A stretch of DNA of 64,000 bases, taken from Mycobacteriales bacterium. GTDB taxonomy: Bacteria; Actinomycetota; Actinomycetes; Mycobacteriales; Mycobacteriaceae. Numbering within the stretch: the stretch's first letter is position 1; the number at the start of each line of letters is the position of its first letter. The notes under the pieces are model-generated. The model was not told the origin of the DNA. It did not search any database and saw only the letters and a program-made list of their open reading frames with translations. The stretch is taken from positions 1 through 64,000 of the forward strand of contig JAHABL010000009.1 of the NCBI GenBank assembly GCA_018376445.1, read 5' to 3'. Shown here piece after piece: positions 8,899 through 17,396 of the stretch. The position numbers and the translations under genes were made by a program.

Positions 8899-9618
8899 GT
8901 GTCAGACTCTTTTTTCACCCCACACCATATGTGCTCCTTCGATTTAGAGACGACGGGCCCCAACCCTCGGACGGCACGCATCGTCACATCCTCTTGTCTT
9001 GATATCGACCTCCCAGAGTCCTCATCAACAGGCGTGGAACCCCATCTTGTTACGCATAACTGGCTCGCCGATCCGGGTTGTGACATTCCCGCTGAAGCCA
9101 CTGCAGTGCATGGTATTTCGACGGAACAAGCGCGGCGTGAAGGCAGCCCCCATGCAAAGGTCGTCAAGGAAACTGTCGCGCATCTCTATACTGCTTGGGA
9201 GGAGGGCCGCACTCTCATCGTCTATAACGCCTCGTTTGATCTCACCATTCTGCAACACTGGGAACCAACATTCGAGGTACGGGGGCTAGTGCTTGACCCT
9301 TATGTAGTGGATCGTGCTCTCGACAAATACCGGAAGGGTAAGCGCACCCTCGGTATCGTGTGTGAACACTACCAGGTCTCACTAGACAATGCGCACAACT
9401 CTGATGCGGACGCTTGGAGCGCTGCACAGCTTGCCACGCGGTTAGCAGATGTCTATCCACAGTTGCTGACTACCCCGGCAGACGATCTCATGGCACTGCA
9501 AACTGAATGGCACCGTGAGCGTCAACAGAGTCTCCGGGAGTACCTAGAGCGGGTAGGACGGGATTCCCACTCCGTGGAAACAGAGTGGCCGCTACTGGGG
9601 CCACTCGTCCAACACTAA
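8899..9618 (+). CDS. DEDDh 3'-5' exonuclease (DNA polymerase III epsilon-like)
   Basis: The 239-residue protein has the DnaQ-type exonuclease motifs. Exo I has Asp15 and Glu17 in FDLETTG. Exo II is the YNASFDLTIL segment at about residue 110. Exo III is HNSDADAW, with the His and Asp of the DEDDh subclass. It should remove 3'-terminal nucleotides from DNA or RNA as a proofreading, repair or RNA-trimming enzyme. It has no polymerase or UvrC-like domain. The frame is open far upstream, but the GTG at 8899 has a GAGGAG site five bases away and starts just before the conserved region. It is divergent from ligA, and its 3' end overlaps the convergent MetE-like gene by 27 bases. Confidence 0.88.
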   Translation: MSDSFFTPHHMCSFDLETTGPNPRTARIVTSSCLDIDLPESSSTGVEPHLVTHNWLADPGCDIPAEATAVHGISTEQARREGSPHAKVVKETVAHLYTAWEEGRTLIVYNASFDLTILQHWEPTFEVRGLVLDPYVVDRALDKYRKGKRTLGIVCEHYQVSLDNAHNSDADAWSAAQLATRLADVYPQLLTTPADDLMALQTEWHRERQQSLREYLERVGRDSHSVETEWPLLGPLVQH

Positions 9619-10605
9619 CTCAGGCATCTCCACGAACGACCCCAACCGCTCTTGTATACTGTGCTGCGATACGCCGTGGGTGTTCTGCGCTGAATAGCAC
9701 AACGCACTGTCATGAAAGATGGGCAGTGACGACTCCTGCGGTGCCACCGCCACATCCCGGAGGAGAACAGCAAGACGATGGGCTTGACGTCGACGTTCCC
9801 GCAGTGGTACCGCTAACGGCATCACACACTCTAACCCGCGTCCCCACTGGTCGAAGAGCTCTCCCATCTCATCCCGCTGTGCAGTCGATGGTTGCAACGA
9901 GACTGGGAGTGCTACTCGTAGCGTGCCCGCTCGTAGCGCCGGCGCACACTGGCGCACCCACTGGGCACTCTCGTGAGGAAGGCGAAGCACTACCCGGCCA
10001 GTCGCTGCCTCCCCCACAGCACTCCACTGTGCAGGCAGGATCTGTTGATCCGGCACGGGAATGTAGTCCCACTGGTGTGCCCCCGACAATGTCCCGCCCA
10101 GTGCGGGCCCCGCGTCACTCTCATCCATCACTATCCACGGGTCACGCCCAGTTCGTCGTGATAGGTCACGCGTCAGCTGTGCCACCATCTCCGAATACTG
10201 TTCCATCATGTCACGGACAGCGCCTGCGTCCGTCAGCATCCAATGCCCGTTGGAAAGCTCCACATGGGATAAACATGCGACAGGACCCGCCACCACCACG
10301 GTAAGCGGCCCGCTGCCAATACCTGTCGTCTCGACAATCTCCTCCAACAGATCCAGATCCTGCTCAAGAAGGGAGCGTGCAGCGCGATGGAAACGCGTTT
10401 CCTGAGGCCCACAAACAAATGTGCGCACACCGTAGCCCCACACCATGTCCGGCAGGAATGCCGTCATTCGCCCTACAGAACTGGCCGGCAAACCGCGCGC
10501 AGGTAGCACGGGGAGAAAGAACGCAGACGCTGCCTCCCCCGCAATTATCCGCAGAGTGGAACGCATATCGGTGCCGGGTAACGACCCCTCCGCATGCACC
10601 ATCAT
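9592..10605 (-). CDS. MetE/UROD-superfamily-like protein of unknown function
   Basis: This 337-residue protein resembles the actinobacterial family represented by Rv3015c, annotated as related to the C-terminal domain of cobalamin-independent methionine synthase. That domain is a TIM barrel. I could not find the zinc-binding His-x-Cys motif that MetE needs, so it is unlikely to be a methionine synthase. Visible landmarks are a Gly-rich LPARGLPASSVGRM segment near residue 40 and a PLTVVVAGPVA segment near residue 100. Its ATG overlaps the mnmA stop codon (ATGA), making it the distal gene of the iscS-mnmA unit and suggesting a role linked to sulfur or tRNA thiolation. That role is a guess from context. 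Confidence 0.6.
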   Translation of the reverse strand: MMVHAEGSLPGTDMRSTLRIIAGEAASAFFLPVLPARGLPASSVGRMTAFLPDMVWGYGVRTFVCGPQETRFHRAARSLLEQDLDLLEEIVETTGIGSGPLTVVVAGPVACLSHVELSNGHWMLTDAGAVRDMMEQYSEMVAQLTRDLSRRTGRDPWIVMDESDAGPALGGTLSGAHQWDYIPVPDQQILPAQWSAVGEAATGRVVLRLPHESAQWVRQCAPALRAGTLRVALPVSLQPSTAQRDEMGELFDQWGRGLECVMPLAVPLRERRRQAHRLAVLLRDVAVAPQESSLPIFHDSALCYSAQNTHGVSQHSIQERLGSFVEMPELVLDEWPQ

Positions 10606-11780
10606 GAGGATTCCGAGGCCCCATTGAGTGGAGAAGATACCGTCATCTCCGCACTACTCTGCCCTACGAGGGCATCACGACTCTCAGCTGTCGCGTGGAT
10701 AGTAGCCGCCCCAAGCACAATGTCGCCTGCTGGATCGGGTTGGTAGAGCACTGCGCTTTGACCACACGCCACCCCGCGTAAGGGAACATCTGTGTGAATG
10801 GTAACGGTCTCCCCCATCATCTCAACGGTGCACGGCACCGGTACTGTATGTGCCCGCACCTGCACTTCACACCGGAGTTGGTGGCACTCCCCCGCTGCCG
10901 CACATTCCGCCAGCTCTTGCGATAACCAGTTAGCTGGCCACCCACGCAGGTAATTCGTCTCCAACATGTCCCGTGTACCGATCAGCACAGTATTACGCCG
11001 CACATCTAAGCCCACCACATAGCGCGGTAAACCATCTGGTAACGGGCCTACTAGACCCAGACCCTTACGCTGTCCAATGGTGAATCCGTAGGTGCCTTGG
11101 TGCTCGGCAACAATTTTCCTTGTCACCATATCGATGACCGGCCCAGGCCGATCGCCCAGCCTTAAGTGCAGAAAACCGCGGGTGTCTCCATTGGGGATGA
11201 AGCAAATGTCGGTGGAATCGGGTTTAGAGGCCACGCTAAAACCATGTGCTGCTGCCTCCTCTCGGATCTGCGGCTTTTCCGTATCACCACAGGGGAAGAG
11301 AGAATGATCGAGCTGATGACGGTTGAGAACCCCCAACACGTACGACTGATCTTTTGCCTGGTCGACTCCGCGTCGCAGCATCCCATCAACAATTTGGGCA
11401 TAGTGGCCAGTCGCTACGGCATCGTAGCCCAAGGCTAGACCACGCTCGAGAAGTGCGTCGAACTTAATGCGCTCATTGCATCGTAGACAGGGGTTAGGGG
11501 TCTCCCCTAACTCATAGGTATCGACGAAATCCTCAATGACCTGGGCGCGGAAACGCTCAGAGAAATCCCATACATAAAACGGGATTCCCAGGTGGTCCGC
11601 AACTCGGCGGGCATCTCCAGAATCCTCCAGAGAACAGCATCCGCGTGCACCCGCACGCAGAGTGGCAGGCGCACTGGACAATGCCAGGTGAATACCGACG
11701 ACGTCGTGGCCTGCATCGACCAGACGGGCGGCAGCGACAGAGGAATCGACACCTCCCGATAACGCAGCTAAAACACGCAT
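10602..11780 (-). CDS. mnmA: tRNA-specific 2-thiouridylase MnmA
   Basis: MnmA adenylates and then thiolates U34 of Lys, Glu and Gln tRNAs, taking sulfur from a cysteine desulfurase. The PP-loop ATP motif SGGVDSS is at residues 8-14. The two catalytic cysteines are visible: Cys98 in NPCLRC and the second in STDICFIPNGD. The C-terminal beta-barrel domains follow. Length (392 residues) is normal. It lies nine bases after iscS, the expected sulfur donor. A TAGGCT hexamer six bases before the ATG overlaps the iscS TAG stop, so an internal leaderless promoter is possible but could be coincidence. Confidence 0.96.
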   Translation of the reverse strand: MRVLAALSGGVDSSVAAARLVDAGHDVVGIHLALSSAPATLRAGARGCCSLEDSGDARRVADHLGIPFYVWDFSERFRAQVIEDFVDTYELGETPNPCLRCNERIKFDALLERGLALGYDAVATGHYAQIVDGMLRRGVDQAKDQSYVLGVLNRHQLDHSLFPCGDTEKPQIREEAAAHGFSVASKPDSTDICFIPNGDTRGFLHLRLGDRPGPVIDMVTRKIVAEHQGTYGFTIGQRKGLGLVGPLPDGLPRYVVGLDVRRNTVLIGTRDMLETNYLRGWPANWLSQELAECAAAGECHQLRCEVQVRAHTVPVPCTVEMMGETVTIHTDVPLRGVACGQSAVLYQPDPAGDIVLGAATIHATAESRDALVGQSSAEMTVSSPLNGASESS

Positions 11781-11789
11781 AGATATAGC

Positions 11790-13010
11790 CTAAGCCAGCC
11801 CTGCCAGACGGGCACGTTCAACAGCCTCCGGCAGCGCCTGCAATAGATCGTCAACATGCTGGGGAGTTGTTGTGTGCCCCATGGAAAGACGAAGTGTACC
11901 TCGCGCCTGTGGCTCGGGAACTCCCATCGCAAGGAGGACTTCCGAGGCATGTGCGACGCCTGCTGTACATGCCGCCCCCAAAGAGACACTGATTCCTTTC
12001 CCATCCAGAAGCATAAGCAGTGCGTCCCCTTCGCATCCAGGAAAGGACGCAGAGACAATTCCAGGAAGGACGGGACTATCTGCCCCCTCGGTGGCTTTCT
12101 CCGGACCGTTAATGATGACATCGTCACAGACCTTGTGCAGACCGGTGATGAGCTTATGACGTAGTGCCACCAACCGAGCAGTTTCGTCGGCTTGACGCGC
12201 TACCGCTGCCTGCAACGCCGCAGCCATACCGACGATACCCAACACATTCTGCGTTCCTGCCCGGAGGCCACGCTCCTGTCCGCCGCCGTGGAAGAGCGGG
12301 ACGAGGGGGGCATCACGTCGCGCTAAAAGCACACCGATACCAGTGGGGCCACCAAACTTCTGGGAAGCCACAGACATAGTGGTGATGCCAGGGTGGGAAA
12401 AATCAAGCTGCATATGAGTGACGGCTTGTACCGCGTCCACATGGAACGGGACACCGGCTGCCGCGGCTGCATCGGCTAGCTCTGCGACGGGTTGTACCGT
12501 TCCCACCTCATTGTTGGCAGCCATTACAGTCATAAGCAGTGGGATGTCCGACTGGTGGAGACGCTCGCGGACGACACTGAGCTCGACACGTCCAGCCTGG
12601 TCCACGGGCAGTACGTCCAGATCCACGCCGAACACATCGTGCCGGTAGCTGGCTAACCATGTGGCAGCATCGGTGACGGAGTGGTGTTCGACGGCACTGA
12701 GGAGCAGACGACGGTATCCCTGCTCGGCGCGCGCTAGGGACATGCCCTTTAGTGCCAGGTTGTCTGCTTCCGTTCCCGATGCGACAAAGATCACTTCGCT
12801 GGGGCGTGCACCGAGGAGTTCTGCGATGGATTCGCGGGCTTCTTCGACATGGCAGCGTGCTCGGCGGCCTACTGAGTGGACACTGGAGGGGTTCCCCATG
12901 TCGCCGGCCAGTTCGCACATTGCGGTATGAGCTTCTTCCCGCAGTGGGGTGATCGCGGCGTGATCGAAGTAGCTTGCCTCGGCTAGCAATTCTGGGGATT
13001 CACAGAGCAT
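11790..13010 (-). CDS. iscS: cysteine desulfurase (IscS/NifS family)
   Basis: This 406-residue PLP-dependent enzyme removes sulfur from cysteine as a protein persulfide, here most likely for MnmA. The N-terminal YFDHAAITPL segment, the GTEADNLAL cofactor-binding loop, the GGGQERGLRAGT segment and the catalytic-cysteine loop (SLGAACTAG) are present. The PLP lysine lies in SVASQKFGGPTG. Most family members have His before this Lys, where this protein has Gln. It sits 28 bases after etfA and 9 before mnmA on the same strand, an arrangement also found in mycobacteria. Whether it also serves Fe-S assembly cannot be told from the window. Confidence 0.94.
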   Translation of the reverse strand: MLCESPELLAEASYFDHAAITPLREEAHTAMCELAGDMGNPSSVHSVGRRARCHVEEARESIAELLGARPSEVIFVASGTEADNLALKGMSLARAEQGYRRLLLSAVEHHSVTDAATWLASYRHDVFGVDLDVLPVDQAGRVELSVVRERLHQSDIPLLMTVMAANNEVGTVQPVAELADAAAAAGVPFHVDAVQAVTHMQLDFSHPGITTMSVASQKFGGPTGIGVLLARRDAPLVPLFHGGGQERGLRAGTQNVLGIVGMAAALQAAVARQADETARLVALRHKLITGLHKVCDDVIINGPEKATEGADSPVLPGIVSASFPGCEGDALLMLLDGKGISVSLGAACTAGVAHASEVLLAMGVPEPQARGTLRLSMGHTTTPQHVDDLLQALPEAVERARLAGLA

Positions 13011-13038
13011 GCGGGGTCTTTCTGTGCTGTAAGAGACT

Positions 13039-14019
13039 TCAGCTGCGGGCTTTCATTAGGTCAATGAGCTGCGGCACGATATCTTCAACATCGCCCACGA
13101 TACCGAGGTCGGCAATAGAGAAGAGTTGTGCATCCGGGTCGTTATTAATGACCACAATGTGCTTGGAGTTCTGCATTCCGGCCTTGTGCTGGATTGCTCC
13201 GGAGATACCTAGTCCGATGTACAGGTCTGGGTTGACGGTGACACCCGTTTGGCCGATTTGGAGGGCACCTGCGCAGTATCCGAGGTCCACTGCATCGCGA
13301 GTTGCACCGACTGCTGCACCGAGTTGGTCGGCAAGTCCCTCCACGTAGTCGTGGAAGCCTTCTGCGGAGCCGACACCGCGGCCACCGGCTACCACTACCT
13401 TCGCCTGGGTGAGGTCAGGCCTATCGCTGGGGGTGTCTTCGATGCGTTGCGAAACGCGGACGCCGCGTCGAATGGTGGGATCAGGCAAAGCCACGGTACG
13501 TATATCAACATCGTGCTGGTCTGCTGTCTCTGCCTCTGTGGCTTCGACGACACCGTTACGAAGAACAACAATTGGATAGCGGCCACGGACCTCGGCAGCG
13601 ACATCACGTTGCGAGCCAAAGATGGAATGCGTGACGTGCGCGAGATCGGTGAGGGCGACAGCATCGGAGGCTAGACCGGATCCCAGACGGACGGCTACCC
13701 GCCCAGCAATTTCACGGTTGATGATGCTGTCGGGAAGAAGCACTCCTGCTACCTCCTCGGTCACCGCAATCGAGCAGAGGACATCGACGAGTGGGGTGGC
13801 GAAGAAGGCGAAAGCGTCTTTGTCTTCGGCAGCGTGGAGTGCCTCCACCCCAAAGGGGGCAAGTGCGGCGGCGAGGCTGGTGGAAACACCCGGCTCGCAC
13901 AAAACGACAGCGTGGACGGTATCGATCGTGCGGGCTACGGAGATCGCCTCAAGGCTCGCTTGAGTAGGCTGTGCCTGGTCACCACGACCGGTGTACGAGA
14001 TGGGGACAAGGATAGTCAT
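13039..14019 (-). CDS. etfA: electron transfer flavoprotein alpha subunit
   Basis: EtfA holds the FAD of the heterodimeric electron carrier that takes electrons from acyl-CoA and related dehydrogenases to the quinone pool. The 326-residue protein has the alpha/beta N-terminal domain and the C-terminal FAD domain, with the VVVAGGRGVGSAEGF segment (about residue 208), the GQTGVTVNPDLYIGLGISG segment and a terminal NNDPDAQLFSIADLGIVGD signature. It follows etfB by 12 bases, so the two are co-expressed. The pair precedes iscS-mnmA, as in mycobacteria. Confidence 0.96.
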   Translation of the reverse strand: MTILVPISYTGRGDQAQPTQASLEAISVARTIDTVHAVVLCEPGVSTSLAAALAPFGVEALHAAEDKDAFAFFATPLVDVLCSIAVTEEVAGVLLPDSIINREIAGRVAVRLGSGLASDAVALTDLAHVTHSIFGSQRDVAAEVRGRYPIVVLRNGVVEATEAETADQHDVDIRTVALPDPTIRRGVRVSQRIEDTPSDRPDLTQAKVVVAGGRGVGSAEGFHDYVEGLADQLGAAVGATRDAVDLGYCAGALQIGQTGVTVNPDLYIGLGISGAIQHKAGMQNSKHIVVINNDPDAQLFSIADLGIVGDVEDIVPQLIDLMKARS

Positions 14020-14031
14020 TGTCGTGTTCTC

Positions 14032-14823
14032 CTATACAAGCTTCTCGGAGACGAGGTAGTCCATAATGCGCTGTGCGCCGTCACCATTGTCAGCGAATAC
14101 TTCTCCCTGCTGCTTGACGGGGCGTTCGGTGGTGTTGACGACGACGGTACCTGCACCGGCTTGCCCGACTTGGTTGGGCAGCACTCCAATATCTGCAAGG
14201 CTCCACTCGGTGACCTCCTTCTTCTTGGCCGCCATAATGCCTTTGAAGGAGGGGAAGCGCGGTTCGTTCATGGTCTCTGTAACGGAGACCAATGCTGGCA
14301 TGTCGGCAGTGAGTTGGTAGGTAAACCCATCGGTGGCTCGTTCGGCACTCAACGTGCCATCTGCTTCCACTGTGAGCGAGTTCACGCTAGTGAGAGCGGG
14401 GATGCCCAAGTACTCGGCAATGATTGCAGGGACAGTCCCTGCTCCGGCATCGGAGGATTGGTCGCCACAGATCACAAGTTTGGTGTCAGCGATGTGGCCA
14501 AGGGCGTTGGCCAGTACCCAAGCGGTTTGGATTACGTCTGAACCGACGAGGGCATCGTCGCAGATGTGGATGCCGCGGTCCGCCCCCATGGCCATTGCCC
14601 GGCGGAGGACCTCCACTGCACTGGCTGGCCCCATAGTGAGCGCGATAATTTCATGGGGGGTTTCCAGCACGTCATTGAGCTGTACTGCCGCCTCTACCGC
14701 ATGCTCGTTGGTTTCGTCCAAGATTTTATCGACGCTCTCTCGATTGAGGCGGAAATCGTCGGTGAGCGAGTTGTCCGTTTCGTAGTCAGGAACTTGCTTC
14801 ACGAGGACGACGGTGGCTGACAT
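14032..14823 (-). CDS. etfB: electron transfer flavoprotein beta subunit
   Basis: EtfB pairs with EtfA and binds AMP as a structural ligand. The frame opens earlier, but the ATG at 14823 has a perfect AGGAGG six bases upstream and gives a 263-residue protein with the expected VLVKQVPDYET start. The DRGIHICDDALVGSD segment and the GDQSSDAGAGTVPAIIAEYLG signature are present at about residues 85-140. It is divergent from the methyltransferase-GH57-GT4 operon across a 117-base gap. Confidence 0.96.
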   Translation of the reverse strand: MSATVVLVKQVPDYETDNSLTDDFRLNRESVDKILDETNEHAVEAAVQLNDVLETPHEIIALTMGPASAVEVLRRAMAMGADRGIHICDDALVGSDVIQTAWVLANALGHIADTKLVICGDQSSDAGAGTVPAIIAEYLGIPALTSVNSLTVEADGTLSAERATDGFTYQLTADMPALVSVTETMNEPRFPSFKGIMAAKKKEVTEWSLADIGVLPNQVGQAGAGTVVVNTTERPVKQQGEVFADNGDGAQRIMDYLVSEKLV

Positions 14824-14928
14824 GGAAACCTCCTGGTTGAGGGTACACAGGCGGAAATGTGCCTGCAAAGATGGTAACGCGAATAGCTTTCTCTACCTAG
14901 TTATAGTGGTTGTTGTTCGCGGACAGGA

Positions 14929-14934
14929 TAGGGT
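14929..14934 (+). promoter_or_regulatory. -10-like hexamer TAGGGT for the glucan/MGLP-like operon
   Basis: TAGGGT is followed by six bases (GAAAAG) and then the GTG of the methyltransferase gene. This is a leaderless-type arrangement at the head of a three-gene operon. No convincing -35 was seen. Confidence 0.45.
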
Positions 14935-14940
14935 GAAAAG

Positions 14941-15771
14941 GTGAGTAACCAGGACTTCCCCGCTGACCCCGATACGGTTGTGCCACTCCCCATGACAGGT
15001 GAGCGTACGGCCCCGGATACCGACCAGGAAAACTACTGGTTCCGCCGCCACGAAATTGTGTATCTGGCGTGGCGGGAGCACTGTCGCGGCAGGGACATTA
15101 TTGAAGCTGGGGCTGGGGAAGGCTATGGGGCGGGTATTCTGGCACCCTACGCCCAATCTCTCCACGGGATGGATTACGATCTGCTGGCCTGCCAGCACGC
15201 GGCGAGCAAATACGGGGTTGGTGCTCCCTGCCCACTCACCTTTACCCAGGCGGATTTAGGGGCATTACCGTTGGCGGACGAGTGCACGGACGTCATCGTT
15301 AATTCCCAGGTCATTGAGCATCTCCCCGACCAAGAAGCGTTTGTTGCCGAGTGCTTCCGGGTGCTGCGACCGGGTGGTGTGTTCTTAGTTGCAACTCCCA
15401 ATCGAATTACCTTTACGCCTACCGGCCAACCTATTAACCCGTTCCACATTCGGGAGCTTAACGCGCGCGAATTAGCTGACCTGCTGGTTGAGCCGGGCTT
15501 TGAGCTGGTGGAGACGCTGGGGGTGTATCACGGTCCACACCTGCGTTCCCTCGATAACAAGTGGGGTGGCCTTATTCATGCGCAACTGCAACCCTATTTG
15601 GAGAACCGTTCCTGGCCTGCGGAGCTGCGGGCGGATGTCGATAGCATCACCGCCATCGATTTTGAATTTCGCAGCTGTCCGCCAACCGAGGTAGAGCTAG
15701 GGAAGCTAGACGACCCTACGTCTCTCGATGACAGCTTGGATCTTGTTTTTGTGGGGAGGAAACCACGATGA
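14941..15771 (+). CDS. SAM-dependent methyltransferase (Rv3030-like)
   Basis: The 276-residue class I methyltransferase has motif I (EAGAGEGYG, about residue 57), an acidic post-I Asp in the MDYD segment and the VIEHLPDQEAFVAECFRVLRPGG segment typical of ubiE-like enzymes, which contains the motif II/III region. Synteny with a GH57 enzyme and a GT4 glucosyltransferase matches mycobacterial Rv3030-Rv3032, where the methyltransferase is linked to 6-O-methylglucose lipopolysaccharide (MGLP) synthesis. Methylation of a glucan is therefore the likely role, by inference from context. The stop overlaps the next start (ATGA). Confidence 0.85.
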   Translation: MSNQDFPADPDTVVPLPMTGERTAPDTDQENYWFRRHEIVYLAWREHCRGRDIIEAGAGEGYGAGILAPYAQSLHGMDYDLLACQHAASKYGVGAPCPLTFTQADLGALPLADECTDVIVNSQVIEHLPDQEAFVAECFRVLRPGGVFLVATPNRITFTPTGQPINPFHIRELNARELADLLVEPGFELVETLGVYHGPHLRSLDNKWGGLIHAQLQPYLENRSWPAELRADVDSITAIDFEFRSCPPTEVELGKLDDPTSLDDSLDLVFVGRKPR

Positions 15772-17351
15772 CAATGTCACCCACTGTGCCTGGTCTTTTT
15801 ACGCTGGTTCTCCATAGTCATCTCCCCTGGTTTGCTCATCATGGGGCATGGCCGGTGGGCGAGGAACTTCTCTATCAAGCGTGGGGGAACGCCTATATTT
15901 CTGTCGTCGAAGAGCTCTATCGGTTAGCAGAAGAAGGCTACCGCGATGTGCTTTCTCTCGGGATCACTCCCATTGTGGCTGCCCAGCTAGACGATCCCTA
16001 CTGTCTCCGTGGTATGCACGAGTGGCTGGCAAACTGGCAGATGCGGGCGGCGGAAGCGGCTAGCTTTACTGCTGCTGCTACGGTGGACTCCGCCTCAGCC
16101 CATGGCACTGATGCCGTTCGGGCCATGGGAGGCCGTGAGGAAGCAGCAGCTCGTTGGGCCACCGAACGCTTCCTTGCTCGTTGGACCAGCGGTGGTTCAC
16201 CAGTGTTCCGCCCGTTGCAGGATGACGGTGTGGTCGAAATGTTAGGGGGACCACTCGCTCATCCCTTCCAGCCGCTCCTCCCCAAGACGTTGCGCCGTTT
16301 TTTTCTTGAGTCAGGTCTTTCCGACAGCGAACTGCGGAGGGGTACCCGTCCGGCTGGTCTGTGGGCTCCTGAGTGCGCCTTCACTCCCGGTATGGAAGTG
16401 GACTACCAGCGTGCCGGCGTGACTCACTTTATGGTGGATGGACCTTCACTCCATGGGGACACTGCGTGCGGCCGTCCGGTAGGCGCAAGTGATGTTGTGG
16501 CGTTTGGCCGCGATCTCACCGTCAGCTATCGTGTGTGGTCCCCCAAGGCGGGCTACCCTGGCCATGCTGATTACCGTGATTTTCACACGTACCACCACGA
16601 GACTGGTTTTAAGCCGGCGCGGGTCACTGGCCGCTCTGTCTCCCCAGAACATAAAGCCCCTTATAATCCGACACGTGCTGCAGCACGTGTCGACCACGAT
16701 GTTGCAGACTTTGTGGAGACTGTTGTGGGCCGTTTGCAGAGTGAAACTGAGCGATGTGGTCGCCCCGCACACGTCGTGGCGGCATTTGATACTGAACTCT
16801 TTGGGCATTGGTGGCACGAGGGGCCCGAGTGGCTCGGGAAAGTTATCCGTGCTTTGCACGCTGCGGGTGTTCGCGTTGGTTCTCTGGCAACGGCGCGCGC
16901 CGCTGGCTATGTGGGCACTCCCGTGGAGTTGGGTGACTGTTCATGGGGTTCTGGTAAGGACTGGCGCGTCTGGGAGGGACCACAAGTGGCTGACATCGTG
17001 GAGCTTAACCAACAGATCAGTGCTGAGCTGGCGACGGCGTTGTGGGAGTTTGTCCCCAGTGACGCCACCCCCGTCCGACCGCGTGACCGCTACTGCGACC
17101 AGATTGTCCGAGAGGCAGCACTCGCGCTGCAATCTGACTGGGCGTTCCTCATTTCGAAAGACACGGCGGCAGACTACGCACGGAACCGCGCTTATCTGCA
17201 TGCCCACGCGATGCGCGAACTAATTACTGCCCGGCGCCATCATTGGCGGGAGCAGGAATCACAGTTGCTCGGCGCGTGGCAGGCCGCCGATGGGCCCTTC
17301 TCACAATTGGACGCTCGGCTGCTACGAAACGCCTATGATGAGGAAGATTAA
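15768..17351 (+). CDS. GH57 1,4-alpha-glucan branching enzyme
   Basis: The 527-residue protein starts with the GH57 signature LHSHLPW and contains the catalytic residues expected from archaeal and mycobacterial GH57 branching enzymes: nucleophile Glu202 in WAPECAF and acid/base Asp341 in FDTELFGHWWHEGP. A DUF1957 C-terminal helical domain follows. The enzyme would introduce alpha-1,6 branches into alpha-1,4-glucan. The mycobacterial equivalent is Rv3031 of the MGLP cluster. It is coupled to the methyltransferase by a four-base overlap and precedes the GT4 gene by 45 bases. A 24-base perfect palindrome lies within the coding region. Confidence 0.92.
   Translation: MTMSPTVPGLFTLVLHSHLPWFAHHGAWPVGEELLYQAWGNAYISVVEELYRLAEEGYRDVLSLGITPIVAAQLDDPYCLRGMHEWLANWQMRAAEAASFTAAATVDSASAHGTDAVRAMGGREEAAARWATERFLARWTSGGSPVFRPLQDDGVVEMLGGPLAHPFQPLLPKTLRRFFLESGLSDSELRRGTRPAGLWAPECAFTPGMEVDYQRAGVTHFMVDGPSLHGDTACGRPVGASDVVAFGRDLTVSYRVWSPKAGYPGHADYRDFHTYHHETGFKPARVTGRSVSPEHKAPYNPTRAAARVDHDVADFVETVVGRLQSETERCGRPAHVVAAFDTELFGHWWHEGPEWLGKVIRALHAAGVRVGSLATARAAGYVGTPVELGDCSWGSGKDWRVWEGPQVADIVELNQQISAELATALWEFVPSDATPVRPRDRYCDQIVREAALALQSDWAFLISKDTAADYARNRAYLHAHAMRELITARRHHWREQESQLLGAWQAADGPFSQLDARLLRNAYDEED
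16669..16692. repeat. 24-base perfect palindrome inside the GH57 gene
   Basis: Twelve-base arms (16669-16680 and 16681-16692) meet with no spacer, centred on CTGCAG and including CACGTG on each side. It encodes an ordinary TRAAARV stretch in frame. It could be extruded as a cruciform or bound by a dimeric regulator, or be chance in an Ala/Arg-rich stretch. Confidence 0.8.
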
Positions 17352-17396
17352 CGATCCCGAACTGTTCTTTCCGGTGCTGTGAGGAGTCCATACAAT

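Noticed and set aside
9585..10304. 239-codon plus-strand frame opposite the MetE-like gene
   Set aside because: Low-complexity Pro/Ser/Thr translation with no motif. The minus-strand gene is coupled to mnmA and matches a conserved family.
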